Shown here piece by piece: positions 1-8,341 of a DNA stretch of 64,000 bases. The position numbers and the translations under genes were made by a program. Position 1 is the first letter of the stretch. Every line of letters starts with the position of its first letter. This DNA comes from CAIVAT01 sp964525995 (GTDB taxonomy: Bacteria; Bacteroidota; Bacteroidia; Bacteroidales; FEN-979): the NCBI GenBank assembly GCA_964525995.1, contig CAZGIM010000014.1:46442-110441 (forward strand), read 5' to 3'. The notes beneath the pieces are model-generated. The model did not search any database. It was given only the letters and a program-made list of their open reading frames with translations, and was not told where the DNA came from.

Positions 1-1209
1 AGTTGCGTTCATTGCGGACTCTGTGCCGAGACTTGTATCTATTATCTTGCAACCGGCGATGAACGGATGATCCCGGCCCGTAAAGTCGACCTGGTCGCCT
101 CCATCTACCGCCGTTACCATACCGTTGCCGGAAAACTTTTTCCGGCCATCGTGAAAGCACGTGATTTGGATGAGGACACTGCTGGTGAAATGGTCGATCT
201 GCTCTACGGAGCTTGTACCATGTGCGGACGATGTACTGTTCACTGTTCCATTGGCGTCGATATCGGATTTGTAGTCAGGACGGGAAGGATAATGCTTTCG
301 AAAATGGGAATGGTCCCGGCGACACTGCAATCGACGGTTGATGCTGCCCTCGTTTCGGGCAATAACATGAGCATCCCAAAAGAGGAATTTATAGATACCC
401 TGAAGTGGATGGAGGAAGAGCTTGTCGATGAACTCAATGACCCAAATGCTGTCATCCCGCTCGATCAACCCGGGAAACGGGTGCTCTACACCCTGAACCC
501 GAGAGAACCCAAGTTCTTCCCGCTCTCCATCGCGGCCATGGCAAAGATATTTTATGCAGCGGGCGAAAGCTGGACTCTTTCAACCCGGATGTATGATGTG
601 ACCAATTATGCCTATTTTTCAGGCAACATCGATGAAGCGACTGTGATTGCCAAACGGTTGTGGGAAGAAACCCTTGCGCTTCAAGCACAGACCGTGGTTT
701 TAGCCGAGTGCGGGCACGGGAGCGCCGCCTTCAGGTGGGAATCGCCGAATTACCTTCATCAGATGCCGCCCTTTGATGTGACGACCTCTGTTGAATACAT
801 TGCCCGATATCTGCGAGAGGGTAAGATCAGATTAGATCCTGACAGGATCAAAGAGACTGTTACCCTGCACGATCCCTGCAATCTGGTCCGGAATGGCGGC
901 GTCATTCATGAACAACGCTTTATCCTCCGGCAATGTGTGCAAAACTTCATCGAAATGAATCCATGCGGAACGGATAACTACTGCTGCGGAGGCGGAGGTG
1001 GTCAATTGGCTATGAGTGAATACAACGAACGCCGGATGAAGATTGCCGAAATTAAAGCAGACCAGATACGGAAAACCGGAGCCAAAATCGTAGTTACACC
1101 CTGTCACAACTGTGTTGATCAACTAACCCAGATCAATTTCCATTTCAAGTTGGGAATCCAGGTTAAAACCATCGCAGAGGTGGTAGCCGATGCCTTGATC
1201 CTTCCATAA
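1..1209 (+). CDS. 4Fe-4S/CCG-domain redox subunit (5' end outside window)
   Basis: The reading frame is open from the first base, so the gene starts upstream of the window. Cys codons at nt 4, 13, 22 and 34 give CxxCxxCxxxC, a ferredoxin-type 4Fe-4S site, and a second one follows around nt 212-248 (CTMCGRCTVHC). The C-terminal half carries a CCG (DUF224) domain with HDPCNLVRNGG, then CCGGGGG, then TPCHNC. This is the ligand pattern of heterodisulfide-reductase HdrD/HdrB, DsrK and lactate-utilization LutA-type subunits. Such proteins pass electrons between a membrane quinone or ferredoxin pool and a thiol/disulfide partner, usually on the cytoplasmic face. The electron donor and acceptor cannot be read here because the upstream neighbours are missing. 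The next gene, a PLP enzyme, starts about 30 bp downstream and may be co-transcribed. The Fe-S/CCG assignment is firm; the exact complex is not. Confidence 0.88.
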   Translation, partial: SCVHCGLCAETCIYYLATGDERMIPARKVDLVASIYRRYHTVAGKLFPAIVKARDLDEDTAGEMVDLLYGACTMCGRCTVHCSIGVDIGFVVRTGRIMLSKMGMVPATLQSTVDAALVSGNNMSIPKEEFIDTLKWMEEELVDELNDPNAVIPLDQPGKRVLYTLNPREPKFFPLSIAAMAKIFYAAGESWTLSTRMYDVTNYAYFSGNIDEATVIAKRLWEETLALQAQTVVLAECGHGSAAFRWESPNYLHQMPPFDVTTSVEYIARYLREGKIRLDPDRIKETVTLHDPCNLVRNGGVIHEQRFILRQCVQNFIEMNPCGTDNYCCGGGGGQLAMSEYNERRMKIAEIKADQIRKTGAKIVVTPCHNCVDQLTQINFHFKLGIQVKTIAEVVADALILP

Positions 1210-1240
1210 TCGCCGAATAAAACTAATGATCCCATACAAC

Positions 1241-2401
1241 ATGAACCACCAGATTTATCTTGACAATTCCGCCACCTCTTTCCCGAAACCCGACGTGGTG
1301 TATGATTTCATGTGTAACTTTTATAAAAACCATGGCGTCAGTCCGGGCCGTTCCGGATTTGACGCTGCGATTGAAACCGAGGAAGTTGTGCATGAAACAC
1401 GAAAAATGCTGACCCGCCTCTTTAACGGTGATGATCCGAACCATTTAACATTCAGTTACAATGCCAGCGATTCGCTGAACATGGTTCTGCAAGGGTTGAT
1501 CCATTCAGGTGACCATGTGATCACCACCAAACTGGAGCATAATTCGGTATTGAGACCCTTGTACCACCTGAGTTTGGACCATACGGTTGAGGTCACCCAC
1601 GTTTCATTTGACAAACACGGTTACGTCGATCCCGATGATATCAAAAAAGCGATCCGGAAAAATACGAAGGTTGTGGTGGTAAATCACAGTTCCAATGTAA
1701 TCGGAACCGTTCAGCCCATTGCAGCCATTGGAAAAATATGCAAGGAAGCGGGCGTTCTTTTTGTAGTCGACGGAAGCCAGAGCGCCGGCGCTGTACCCAT
1801 CGACATGAAGGCCATGGGCATCGATGTTCTGGTATTCACCGGGCATAAATGTCTGATGGGACCTACCGGAATCGGCGGTTCCTATATCATGGACGGGATT
1901 CCTGTGAAGGGTACCCGTTTCGGAGGAACCGGCGTACGATCTGCACAAAAAACGCATCTGGAAGAATTTCCATACCGGATGGAATGCGGAACGCTGAATC
2001 TGGTCGGAGTGGCCGGCCTCCATGCAGGTGTCAAATGGATTACCGAAATGGGAATCGGAAATCTTCACCAACGCGAAATCGAACTGTGGGACAAACTCCG
2101 AAAAGGGGTTCAGAAAATCGAAAATGTAATTACCTATTGCGCCGAAAACACCGAAAACCAAAATCCCGTACTCAGTATCAACATCCGGGGATTTGAATCG
2201 GGTGATGTGGGAACCATGCTCGATGTGGACTATAACATAGCCTGCCGCACCGGGCTACAATGTGCGCCTTTAGTCCACGAGGTGATCGGAACCGATAAAA
2301 TTCACGGAACGGTTCGTCTGAGCGTGGGACCTTTCAATACCGAAAAGGAGATCGATGCAGCCATAGAAGCAATCGGTGAAATCGCTGCAATCAGGAAGTA
2401 A
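1241..2401 (+). CDS. Aminotransferase class V / cysteine desulfurase-like PLP enzyme
   Basis: A 386-residue fold-type I PLP enzyme. The N-terminus IYLDNSATSFPKP, the lysine in FTGHKCLMGPTG that should form the Schiff base with PLP (K203 from this start), and the cysteine in RTGLQCAP near the C-terminus (C341) match the SufS/NifS-related class V family. The active-site Cys is the position that takes the persulfide in cysteine desulfurases, so release of sulfur from cysteine or selenocysteine is likely. No scaffold protein (IscU/SufU) is next to it, and this branch is often annotated only as aminotransferase class V. I chose the ATG at 1241 because family members begin close to the IYLDN motif; an in-frame ATG at 1226 would add five residues. 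It probably shares a transcript with the iron-sulfur gene upstream, which would fit a role in sulfur or Fe-S metabolism (inference). Confidence 0.87.
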   Translation: MNHQIYLDNSATSFPKPDVVYDFMCNFYKNHGVSPGRSGFDAAIETEEVVHETRKMLTRLFNGDDPNHLTFSYNASDSLNMVLQGLIHSGDHVITTKLEHNSVLRPLYHLSLDHTVEVTHVSFDKHGYVDPDDIKKAIRKNTKVVVVNHSSNVIGTVQPIAAIGKICKEAGVLFVVDGSQSAGAVPIDMKAMGIDVLVFTGHKCLMGPTGIGGSYIMDGIPVKGTRFGGTGVRSAQKTHLEEFPYRMECGTLNLVGVAGLHAGVKWITEMGIGNLHQREIELWDKLRKGVQKIENVITYCAENTENQNPVLSINIRGFESGDVGTMLDVDYNIACRTGLQCAPLVHEVIGTDKIHGTVRLSVGPFNTEKEIDAAIEAIGEIAAIRK

Positions 2402-2511
2402 AAATGGGATCTCCATATTCCGAAACACGTAGCTTCAAAAAAAAACAGAGTCTGAGCGCAAGTTTTTCTGATTTAGGTTGTCAAAAGATCATAAACCTTA
2501 AACAACAAACT

Positions 2512-2910
2512 ATGAAAAACATTCTGAAAATCATGGTCACCATCAGCCTGGTATGCTTCATTGCGGTACTCACGCAGGCACAGACTCAGACACCGACCAA
2601 GCAATCAACAACCTCTACGACCAACACCAAATTCGTCGATGCCAATAAAAATGGGATTTGCGATAATTATGAAATCAGAGGGAAGTCGGGTCAGGGTAAA
2701 AACTTTACCGACAAGAATGGCGACGGGGTTTGCGACAACAAAGGAACTACCGTGAACTGCCCCGGAAAAGGGAAATGCATGGGTTGCGGCAACGGAGCCG
2801 GAAAGGGCAATTGCTGTGGCAATGGCCCTCACAACGGATGCAACAAGGGTCACCAGCACCGTCATGGCGGCAACTGTCCTAATACAACAACCCCGCCGGT
2901 CACCAAGTAG
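2512..2910 (+). CDS. Secreted Cys/Gly-rich protein with calcium-loop motifs
   Basis: A 132-residue protein starting at ATG 2512; the frame is open further upstream, but only this start gives a clean signal peptide (MKNILKIMVTISLVCFIAVL, cleavage near TQAQ). The mature part has a Thr/Ser/Gln-rich linker. Two loops follow, DANKNGICDNYE and DKNGDGVCDN, of the DxNxDGxxD type used for calcium in dockerin, EF-hand and thrombospondin type 3 repeats, each with a Cys in the loop. The C-terminal 60 residues are Cys/Gly/Asn/His-rich (CPGKGKCMGCGNG, NCCGNGPHNGC, HQHRHGG). This looks like a periplasmic or surface metal-binding protein. It lies just upstream of an ECF sigma/anti-sigma/metal-sensor set, and a terminator separates them. 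The function is not known. Confidence 0.72.
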   Translation: MKNILKIMVTISLVCFIAVLTQAQTQTPTKQSTTSTTNTKFVDANKNGICDNYEIRGKSGQGKNFTDKNGDGVCDNKGTTVNCPGKGKCMGCGNGAGKGNCCGNGPHNGCNKGHQHRHGGNCPNTTTPPVTK

Positions 2911-2931
2911 AAACCCTTATCAGAAAGATGC

Positions 2932-2970
2932 AAAAGCAGAGCGGGGCAGTCAGACCCTGCTCTGCTTTTT
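2932..2970 (+). terminator. Rho-independent terminator
   Basis: The arms AAAAGCAGAGCGGGG (2932-2946) and CCCTGCTCTGCTTTT (2955-2969) pair with one mismatch around an 8-nt loop and end in a T run. It sits 21 bp after the stop of the Cys/Gly-rich gene and 30 bp before the sigma-factor gene. Confidence 0.85.
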
Positions 2971-2999
2971 CTGCCAAAGCCTGCCGTTAACCCGAAAGA

Positions 3000-3584
3000 A
3001 TGACCGACGCCGAACTGATTGCCGGGATCCAGGAACGCCAACGTTCAGCTTTTCGCACCCTCGTTGATACCTACCGGGATCAGGTTATCAAAACTGCCTT
3101 CTACTTTTTGGGCGATATGGCCGATGCAGAAGATCTCTCACAGGAAATCTTCATCGAAATAATCGGATCGGTGCACAAATTCCGGCAAACTTCCACGCTG
3201 AAAACCTGGATATACAGAATTACCGTGAACAAAGCGCTCAACATGGTCAAACAACGAAAACGCAGGGGAATTATACTTCGGCTCGAGTCGTTGTTTCACG
3301 GAAATCAACCGGCCTATCTGTCACAACCCGAAGAACCTTTCATCCTCAATGATCTGTACGAAAAAAAGGAGACCCGTTCACTGATCCAAAAGGCGATCGA
3401 TAACCTTCCGGTTAACCAACGTATCGCATTTGTCTTACACAAATTTGAGGATCAACCCTATAAACAGATCGCCGGAATCATGAATATCAGTCTGTCCTCA
3501 GTTGAATCGTTAATCTTTAGGGCAAGACAGAATCTTCAAAAACAATTAGTCAAATCATTTCCCGAAATCCATTCAGCAATATGA
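3000..3584 (+). CDS. ECF RNA polymerase sigma factor
   Basis: A 194-residue sigma-70 family protein of ECF size. Region 2 is visible as the segment around FYFLGDMADAEDLSQEIFIE, followed by the promoter-melting stretch TLKTWIYRITVNKALN. Region 4 is the C-terminal helix-turn-helix (PYKQIAGIMNISLSSVESLIFRAR). It would direct core RNA polymerase to a stress or metal regulon and be held inactive by the membrane anti-sigma factor encoded next. The two genes overlap by 4 bp (ATGA), so translation is coupled. A strong terminator lies just upstream, which suggests a promoter in the short gap, but I could not identify one. The inducing signal is not known; the Spy/CpxP-like gene downstream points to an envelope or metal stress. 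Confidence 0.93.
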   Translation: MTDAELIAGIQERQRSAFRTLVDTYRDQVIKTAFYFLGDMADAEDLSQEIFIEIIGSVHKFRQTSTLKTWIYRITVNKALNMVKQRKRRGIILRLESLFHGNQPAYLSQPEEPFILNDLYEKKETRSLIQKAIDNLPVNQRIAFVLHKFEDQPYKQIAGIMNISLSSVESLIFRARQNLQKQLVKSFPEIHSAI

Positions 3585-4030
3585 CTTGTAAGGAATTCAG
3601 AAATAACTTAGAGAATCACCGCTTGGGAAAGCTGCCGGATCCCGTGAAGGAGGCTGTGGATACCCATATTCTTGGCTGCAAGTCCTGTAAAGCGTATGTA
3701 AAGGCGATGGAAAGCCTCGATGTTTTTATTGCGGATGCCAGGAATGCCACACCGGATCCCTTTGTTTCAACGAGAATTCTTCAAAGGCTGGAAACCGAAT
3801 ACCTTCGTCAGGCAAGTCCCAAAAAAACAGCCTGGCCGCTCCTTCTCAAACCAGTTGCCATCACCCTTGCCCTGGCAGCGGGAATGCTGATCGGCACCCT
3901 TACCACCCAGCAATCGACTGGAAGTGATAAAGTGATGGCGGTGGATACGGAACGTTTGCAAGAGTTGAAACAAGATCTGTTCATCTCAGAATTCGCGGAT
4001 GAAGACAAAATGATACCTTTAATCCCCTGA
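3581..4030 (+). CDS. Membrane anti-sigma factor, zinc-finger type
   Basis: A 149-residue single-pass protein. The N-terminal cytoplasmic domain has the HxxxCxxC signature of ZAS anti-sigma factors (HILGCKSC, with an earlier Cys at residue 3). A membrane segment lies around residues 86-107 (LLLKPVAITLALAAGMLIGTL). Only about 40 residues follow in the periplasm, including an acidic end. It overlaps the ECF sigma gene by 4 bp and is followed after 4 bp by the metal-sensor-like gene, so the three form one unit. The expected job is to bind the sigma factor at the inner membrane until a signal triggers release. Family knowledge supports the role; the partner is inferred from the overlap. Confidence 0.85.
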   Translation: MTCKEFRNNLENHRLGKLPDPVKEAVDTHILGCKSCKAYVKAMESLDVFIADARNATPDPFVSTRILQRLETEYLRQASPKKTAWPLLLKPVAITLALAAGMLIGTLTTQQSTGSDKVMAVDTERLQELKQDLFISEFADEDKMIPLIP

Positions 4031-4034
4031 AGTT

Positions 4035-4547
4035 ATGAATTTTTTCAGCAAAAACCGCATTGTTTTCTGGCTGATGGTCATCCTGGTGGTGATCAACATC
4101 GGGGTCCTGGCCAGCTTTCTTTGGTTTACAAATCGACCCCAGGAACCCACCTGCTGTCCATCAACCGAGGGCCCCGCAAAACTGCTTCATGAGGAGCTCA
4201 GACTTACAGCAGGGCAACAACAACAAGTCGGGCAAATCAATGCAGCCTATAAGTCAACCGTCTCCTCTCTGGTCGAAGAGATCAGGGAACAAAGAGGGGT
4301 GATACTGGAGGAACTCAACCGGGATCGCCCTGATACCATTGTTATCAGGAAAACTGCCGAAACCCTTGCCCGGCTTCAGTTAAACTTACAACAGGAAAAT
4401 ATCCGGCAATATCTTGCCTTGAAAAAAGTGTGTACTCCTGAACAGGCACAACGCCTGTCAGCGCTATACCACGACCTGTACGGATGTCCGATGAAAGGAA
4501 ATCAAAAACAATTCCGGCATCGATACGGACGGGAGAAATGCAATTAA
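4035..4547 (+). CDS. Spy/CpxP-like periplasmic heavy-metal sensor protein
   Basis: A 170-residue protein with an N-terminal membrane anchor (residues 10-30, FWLMVILVVINIGVLASFLW). The helical periplasmic domain carries the two LTxxQ-like marks of the CpxP/Spy/ZraP/CnrX group: LRLTAGQQQQ and CTPEQAQRLSAL. Cysteines cluster at TCCPS just after the membrane and in the C-terminal tail (GCPM, EKCN), and the tail also has His and Arg. Such proteins act as periplasmic chaperones or as metal sensors that control an ECF sigma factor, as CnrX does with CnrY/CnrH. Here it completes a sigma, anti-sigma and sensor operon, which supports a sensor role by analogy. The ligand is not known. Confidence 0.78.
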   Translation: MNFFSKNRIVFWLMVILVVINIGVLASFLWFTNRPQEPTCCPSTEGPAKLLHEELRLTAGQQQQVGQINAAYKSTVSSLVEEIREQRGVILEELNRDRPDTIVIRKTAETLARLQLNLQQENIRQYLALKKVCTPEQAQRLSALYHDLYGCPMKGNQKQFRHRYGREKCN

Positions 4548-4558
4548 TTCCTGCGGAA

Positions 4559-4816
4559 TCAGCTTTTCTTCGCCTTTTTCTCTTTCCCCCGTTTTTTATC
4601 CCTTTTTTCCTTCCGTTGTTTGCTTTTCTTACAGGTACAAAGGTCGCCCGTAAGCTCCTTCAGCAATTCGACCTCCTTTTCGTGCAAGCCGATAATGTGA
4701 TCTAACTTCTTCTCTAATAAATTGGTATCCGGGAAGAACTGTTTATCACAGGTATTGGTTTCGATGTCCTTGAGAACCTTGAGCATTTGCTCAAGAAGAA
4801 TTTCCCGTTCAGCCAT
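4559..4816 (-). CDS. Small charged coiled-coil protein with lysine-rich tail
   Basis: An 85-residue protein of no family I recognise. Residues 1-58 are helical and heptad-like (leucines in LLEQMLKVLKDIE and LLEKKLDHIIGLHEKEVELLKEL), then CTC, then a strongly basic tail rich in KK and RK. There is no signal peptide, so it should be cytoplasmic; the tail could bind nucleic acid or phospholipid. It converges on the metal-sensor operon with only 11 bp between stops. It has its own likely promoter, TTG-N19-TATATTTA, on the minus strand 17-46 bp upstream of the ATG. I take it as real because of that promoter, the Bacteroidota-like start context and the lack of a competing frame. Confidence 0.6.
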   Translation of the reverse strand: MAEREILLEQMLKVLKDIETNTCDKQFFPDTNLLEKKLDHIIGLHEKEVELLKELTGDLCTCKKSKQRKEKRDKKRGKEKKAKKS

Positions 4817-4832
4817 GGTTCATTTGTTTATG

Positions 4833-4862
4833 TAAATATACGAAGTTAATTACCGCAAACAA
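4833..4862 (-). promoter_or_regulatory. Bacteroidota-type promoter for the 85-aa gene
   Basis: On the minus strand, TTG (4862-4860) is followed after exactly 19 nt by TATATTTA (4840-4833). The Bacteroidota consensus is TTG-N19-21-TAnnTTTG, so the -7 box has one mismatch. The ATG lies 17 nt further on. Confidence 0.5.
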
Positions 4863-4886
4863 GGTCAGGGAATTTTTTTTTATCAT

Positions 4887-4894
4887 TACTTTTG
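4887..4894 (+). promoter_or_regulatory. Bacteroidota -7 box upstream of tatC
   Basis: TACTTTTG is a perfect TAnnTTTG match. No TTG occurs at the usual upstream distance. Transcription would start near 4901, leaving a leader of about 100 nt before the tatC start at 5006. Confidence 0.45.
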
Positions 4895-5005
4895 TCTTCA
4901 CGGCTGAAGGCACGTAACGCCTGACAGGCATCGGAACCGGCCTCCGGAGCGGGTATTGAATTTTTACTTCACCCGGTGCCGGATGGTACCATTTATAGGA
5001 AGATC

Positions 5006-5830
5006 ATGCCCGGAAACAAACCAGCGGAAAACAAGGAGATGACCTTCTGGGATCATCTTGACGAATTAAGGACCACCTTATGGCATATCATCATTGCCAT
5101 CCTGGTAACATCGATCGTAGCCTTCACCTTTAAGGAGATCCTGTTTGATCAGATTATCCTGGCGCCTAAGTCGCCCGACTTCTTTACCTACCGGGTCTTA
5201 TGCAAAATAGGCGCCTGGTTGTCACTCCCGTCGCTCTGCATCACTCCCCAGACATTCGAACTAATCAATATCAATCTTGCCGGACAGTTCACATCGCATA
5301 TGAACATCTCGCTGATTGCCGGATTGATTCTTGCAATTCCTTATGCCCTCTGGGAATTATGGAGATTCATCAAACCTGGGTTGACCGAAAATGAGATCAG
5401 GGCGGCTCGGGGCGGAGTTGTGGTGACTACCTTGCTGTTCCTGGCAGGCGTGCTTTTCAGCTATTTCATTGTAGCTCCGCTGATGATCAATTTTTTAGGC
5501 GGGTACCTGGTCAGCGCAACCGTTTCAAACCAGATCGCCCTGACCTCCTATGTCAGCGCAATCACCATGATGACCTTGTTGATGGGCCTGCTTTTTGAAC
5601 TCCCTGTTTTGGTCCTGTTTCTTACCCGCATTGGCCTGCTGACGCCTTCATTTCTAAAAAAATACCGGAAACATACCGCCGTTGCGATATTGATAATTTC
5701 GGGGGTGATCACGCCCAGTCCCGATATTTTCAGTCAGTTGATCGTTGCGGTACCGCTTTACCTTCTCTTCGAATTCAGTGTAAGCATCTCTTCAAGAATC
5801 CACAGGAAAAAAGCCATTCCGGCCGGGTAA
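5006..5830 (+). CDS. tatC: Sec-independent protein translocase TatC
   Basis: A 274-residue polytopic membrane protein. It begins close to the family hallmark MTFWDHLDELR and has about six membrane segments, including IIIAILVTSIVAFTF, ISLIAGLILAIPYALWELWRFI, VVVTTLLFLAGVLFSYFIVAPLMINF, TMMTLLMGLLFELPVLVLFL and LIVAVPLYLLFEF. PALWELWRFIKPGLTENE-like and ITPSPDIFSQ motifs are those of TatC, the twin-arginine signal receptor of the Tat translocase. The first periplasmic loop is longer than in E. coli, which is common in Bacteroidota. I chose ATG 5006 because AGGA stands 5 nt before it; ATG 4976 would add ten residues without a ribosome site. No tatA/B gene is adjacent, so the partner must lie elsewhere. 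Confidence 0.93.
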   Translation: MPGNKPAENKEMTFWDHLDELRTTLWHIIIAILVTSIVAFTFKEILFDQIILAPKSPDFFTYRVLCKIGAWLSLPSLCITPQTFELININLAGQFTSHMNISLIAGLILAIPYALWELWRFIKPGLTENEIRAARGGVVVTTLLFLAGVLFSYFIVAPLMINFLGGYLVSATVSNQIALTSYVSAITMMTLLMGLLFELPVLVLFLTRIGLLTPSFLKKYRKHTAVAILIISGVITPSPDIFSQLIVAVPLYLLFEFSVSISSRIHRKKAIPAG

Positions 5831-5903
5831 GACACTGCACCAGACGGTTGTAACCTGAGTCGGTTCGTTCCGTCTAAGTAACAAACATCAAAAATTTGTC
5901 TCA

Positions 5904-6413
5904 ATGGAACCAAAACGATTATATCGAAGTAATACCGACCGCAAGGTAGGAGGCGTCGCCGGAGGGCTTGGTGAGTATTTCAAAATCGATCCCTTGCTCA
6001 TCAGGTTGCTTTTTGTGATTCTGACACTTGCCGGAGGCGGAGGCGTTCTGATCTACATTGTTCTTTGGATTGTGACGCCCGAAAATCCCGTTATCCTTTC
6101 GCACGCTGCCCCGGTGTCGCGGCCCGAACCTCCGGCCGAAGAACCAGGGGTCGGCGAACAGGATCCCGGACAACCCTACAGCGAGCCCGCTGCCGTTGCA
6201 GCCAAAGCCCCACAAACCACGGAACGGAAGAAAGGAAGCCTGGTGGGCGGGCTCGTTCTGATTACCATCGGCGCTCTGTTTCTTGCCGATGAGATTATTC
6301 CCGAAATCAACTTTGGTGATCTCTGGCCGCTTATCTTGGTGGCCATTGGAACCGGATTGCTGATTAATGCATTCGCCGGGAAAAGGAATTCAAAGAATAA
6401 CCAGGAAATTTAA
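5904..6413 (+). CDS. PspC-domain membrane protein with LiaF-like C-terminal segment
   Basis: A 169-residue protein. Residues 1-60 form a PspC domain (LYRSNTDRKVGGVAGGLGEYF, then IDPLLIRLLFVILTLAGGGG and a membrane span). A Pro/Glu/Ala-rich linker (residues 70-110) leads to a second hydrophobic region (GGLVLITIGALFLADEIIP and LWPLILVAIGTGLLI) like the LiaI/LiaF N-terminal membrane region (DUF5668). PspC proteins sense or transmit envelope stress at the inner membrane. The next gene, 11 bp away, repeats the LiaF-like membrane module, so the pair probably forms one membrane stress module. There is no PspA or LiaRS-type regulator nearby, so signalling output is not visible here. Confidence 0.85.
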   Translation: MEPKRLYRSNTDRKVGGVAGGLGEYFKIDPLLIRLLFVILTLAGGGGVLIYIVLWIVTPENPVILSHAAPVSRPEPPAEEPGVGEQDPGQPYSEPAAVAAKAPQTTERKKGSLVGGLVLITIGALFLADEIIPEINFGDLWPLILVAIGTGLLINAFAGKRNSKNNQEI

Positions 6414-6424
6414 AATTTTTCGCC

Positions 6425-7360
6425 ATGAAATACCGTCATCTATTCTGGGCATTTCTCCTGATCGCCATCGGGATTTTATTCTTGCTGAATAATTTCGGAG
6501 TCCTGGAATTCGGATTCCGTGCCCTGTTGAGTTTATGGCCGCTAATCTTCATCCTTTGGGGTATTTCGATACTTCCTATCAAGGATTGGATCAAAACGGT
6601 TGCATTGGTCGCCGTTCTCGGACTGACGATCATCTTCTTTAACAAGATTTCAGATCAGTCGGAGTGTTTCTTTTTCCACGATCACAGCGGGTACTCGCAC
6701 CGGAATTGGAAAGATGATGAAGAGAGCGCTACTCCTAATTATCATCCTCAATACTTATGTGTACCCTTCGATTCCCTGATCACAAAAGGTGAAATGCGAT
6801 TAGATGCCGCAGCGGGGAATTTTTCCCTGCAGGGAATTACCTCCGATTTCCTGACCTTCAATAAAACTGGCGACATCGGCAACTACATTCTGACTTCGAA
6901 AGATGAGAAAGGGGTTAAAAAAATCAACCTCACACTCGAGAAATCGGAAATCAGGCACAACATCAACGACAATAAAGTCGAAATCAAGCTGAGCGACCGT
7001 CCCTCCTGGAATCTGGATCTGGACATCGGCGCCGCGGAGATTGCAATGGATTTGAGGGATTACCGGATCGATACCGTGAATATTAATGCCGGAGCCTCCT
7101 CCATTGAGCTGAAGATCGGGGACAAAAACCGGATAACTTCTCTCACATTTAATGCCGGAGCCTCTTCCATTAAAGTACAAATACCCAAAGAGTCGGGCTG
7201 CCAGATTAAATCCGAATCCTTCCTGATCAGCAAGGAATTTGACGGGTTTACTAAAAAGGGAGAAGGATATTATCAGACTGCCAACTTTGGATCGAGCAGC
7301 AATAAAATCTATCTGGTCATTAAAACGGCTGTGTCGAAGATTGAAATCAACCGTTACTGA
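6425..7360 (+). CDS. LiaF-like envelope protein with adhesin-like beta domain
   Basis: A 311-residue protein with an N-terminal LiaI/LiaF-like membrane module of about four short hydrophobic segments (residues 5-80: LFWAFLLIAIGILFLLNNFG, LWPLIFILWGISIL, VALVAVLGLTIIFF). A His/Asp/Ser-rich linker follows (FFFHDHSGYSHR). The C-terminal domain of about 200 residues has repeating NINAGASSIELKIG / TFNAGASSIKVQIP strands, the pattern of the toast-rack/DUF2154 beta-solenoid domain found in LiaF and adhesin-like proteins. It follows the PspC gene by 11 bp in the same operon and overlaps the convergent hydrolase gene by 7 bp. The expected place is the cytoplasmic membrane, with the solenoid on one face. 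The role is envelope-stress related by family, not shown. Confidence 0.78.
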   Translation: MKYRHLFWAFLLIAIGILFLLNNFGVLEFGFRALLSLWPLIFILWGISILPIKDWIKTVALVAVLGLTIIFFNKISDQSECFFFHDHSGYSHRNWKDDEESATPNYHPQYLCVPFDSLITKGEMRLDAAAGNFSLQGITSDFLTFNKTGDIGNYILTSKDEKGVKKINLTLEKSEIRHNINDNKVEIKLSDRPSWNLDLDIGAAEIAMDLRDYRIDTVNINAGASSIELKIGDKNRITSLTFNAGASSIKVQIPKESGCQIKSESFLISKEFDGFTKKGEGYYQTANFGSSSNKIYLVIKTAVSKIEINRY

Positions 7361-8130
7361 GCCGTCTCCAGAAACTCTGTAACGAGACCGGAAAATTCCC
7401 CGGGAGCGTCAGCGTGAACCCAGTGCGAAGCGTTTGCAATGGTTTTCACTACCGCACCGGGGAATTTCGTTTTCAAAACCGGAATCTCCTCCTCCGGTAT
7501 GTACGACGATAATCCACCCCGGATTATTAAAACCGGTCGGGTAAAGGTTCCCGGAGCATCCATTTCCCTGAAGACTGCCAACAAATTTTCATCGATCGCT
7601 TTCAGATTGATACGCCAGTCGAGCCGCCCCGGACTCCTCCAATACACATTCTTCAATAGAAATTGCCTCAGGCGCGGTGACGGAATTAGACCTGATAACC
7701 GGGCATCAACTTCGCTTCTCGACGTTATACCGTTGAAATCAACCGCCTTCATCGCATTTAATAACTGTTGATGTTCCTTGCCGGGAGGAGTGGGTCGCAT
7801 CGAAATATCAACGATTACAAGCTTTTTTACAAGTTCAGGATAATGAAGGGAAAAATACATCGCCACTTTCCCCCCCAGCGAATGGCCGATAAGGTTGATG
7901 TTACGGAGATCGTTTACCTCCATGAATTCCAACAGGTCCTGCTCCATCGAAGGGAAGTCGAACAGTGGACTGTGAGGTGACTGTCCGTGATTCCTCAGAT
8001 CAGGGATATATACGCTGAAACGCCCGGAAATACTGCGTCCGAATGTCACCCAGTTATCGGAAACACCAAATAATCCATGCAAAATGACTACCGGATCCCC
8101 TGAGCCGAAGTGACGGAAAAACAATTGCAT
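7354..8130 (-). CDS. Alpha/beta-fold hydrolase, YbfF-like
   Basis: A 258-residue cytoplasmic alpha/beta hydrolase. Visible parts are the oxyanion region VVILHGLFGVSDNW, the PDLRNHGQSPHS loop typical of the YbfF/epoxide-hydrolase-like group, the nucleophile elbow GHSLGG (Ser about residue 103) and the catalytic His in ASHWVHADAP near the C-terminus. Its length matches YbfF (about 255), an esterase active on short acyl esters and acyl-CoA in E. coli. No signal peptide is present. It stands alone, convergent with the LiaF-like gene and overlapping it by 7 bp. The substrate cannot be predicted. Confidence 0.87.
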   Translation of the reverse strand: MQLFFRHFGSGDPVVILHGLFGVSDNWVTFGRSISGRFSVYIPDLRNHGQSPHSPLFDFPSMEQDLLEFMEVNDLRNINLIGHSLGGKVAMYFSLHYPELVKKLVIVDISMRPTPPGKEHQQLLNAMKAVDFNGITSRSEVDARLSGLIPSPRLRQFLLKNVYWRSPGRLDWRINLKAIDENLLAVFREMDAPGTFTRPVLIIRGGLSSYIPEEEIPVLKTKFPGAVVKTIANASHWVHADAPGEFSGLVTEFLETAQ

Positions 8131-8341
8131 CTGAGTGAATTATTAACAGAATTTTGTTGAAAAAAAATCTAATACCGCGGTTAAAAGTACATAAAATTGT
8201 CACCTATTTGCATGTTGATTTTTTAATTAAAACAGACCCACAGACAGTAACGTTAAAAACCATAAATTCAGCAAGTTAAATTGATTCAGTTCCGATACCG
8301 GGCTGCATGATTCAAAGGTTTCAAAGTTAGAAATCATCCAA

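Noticed and set aside
1604..2161. A 185-residue minus-strand frame
   Set aside because: It lies wholly inside the PLP-enzyme gene, which has both active-site motifs in frame.
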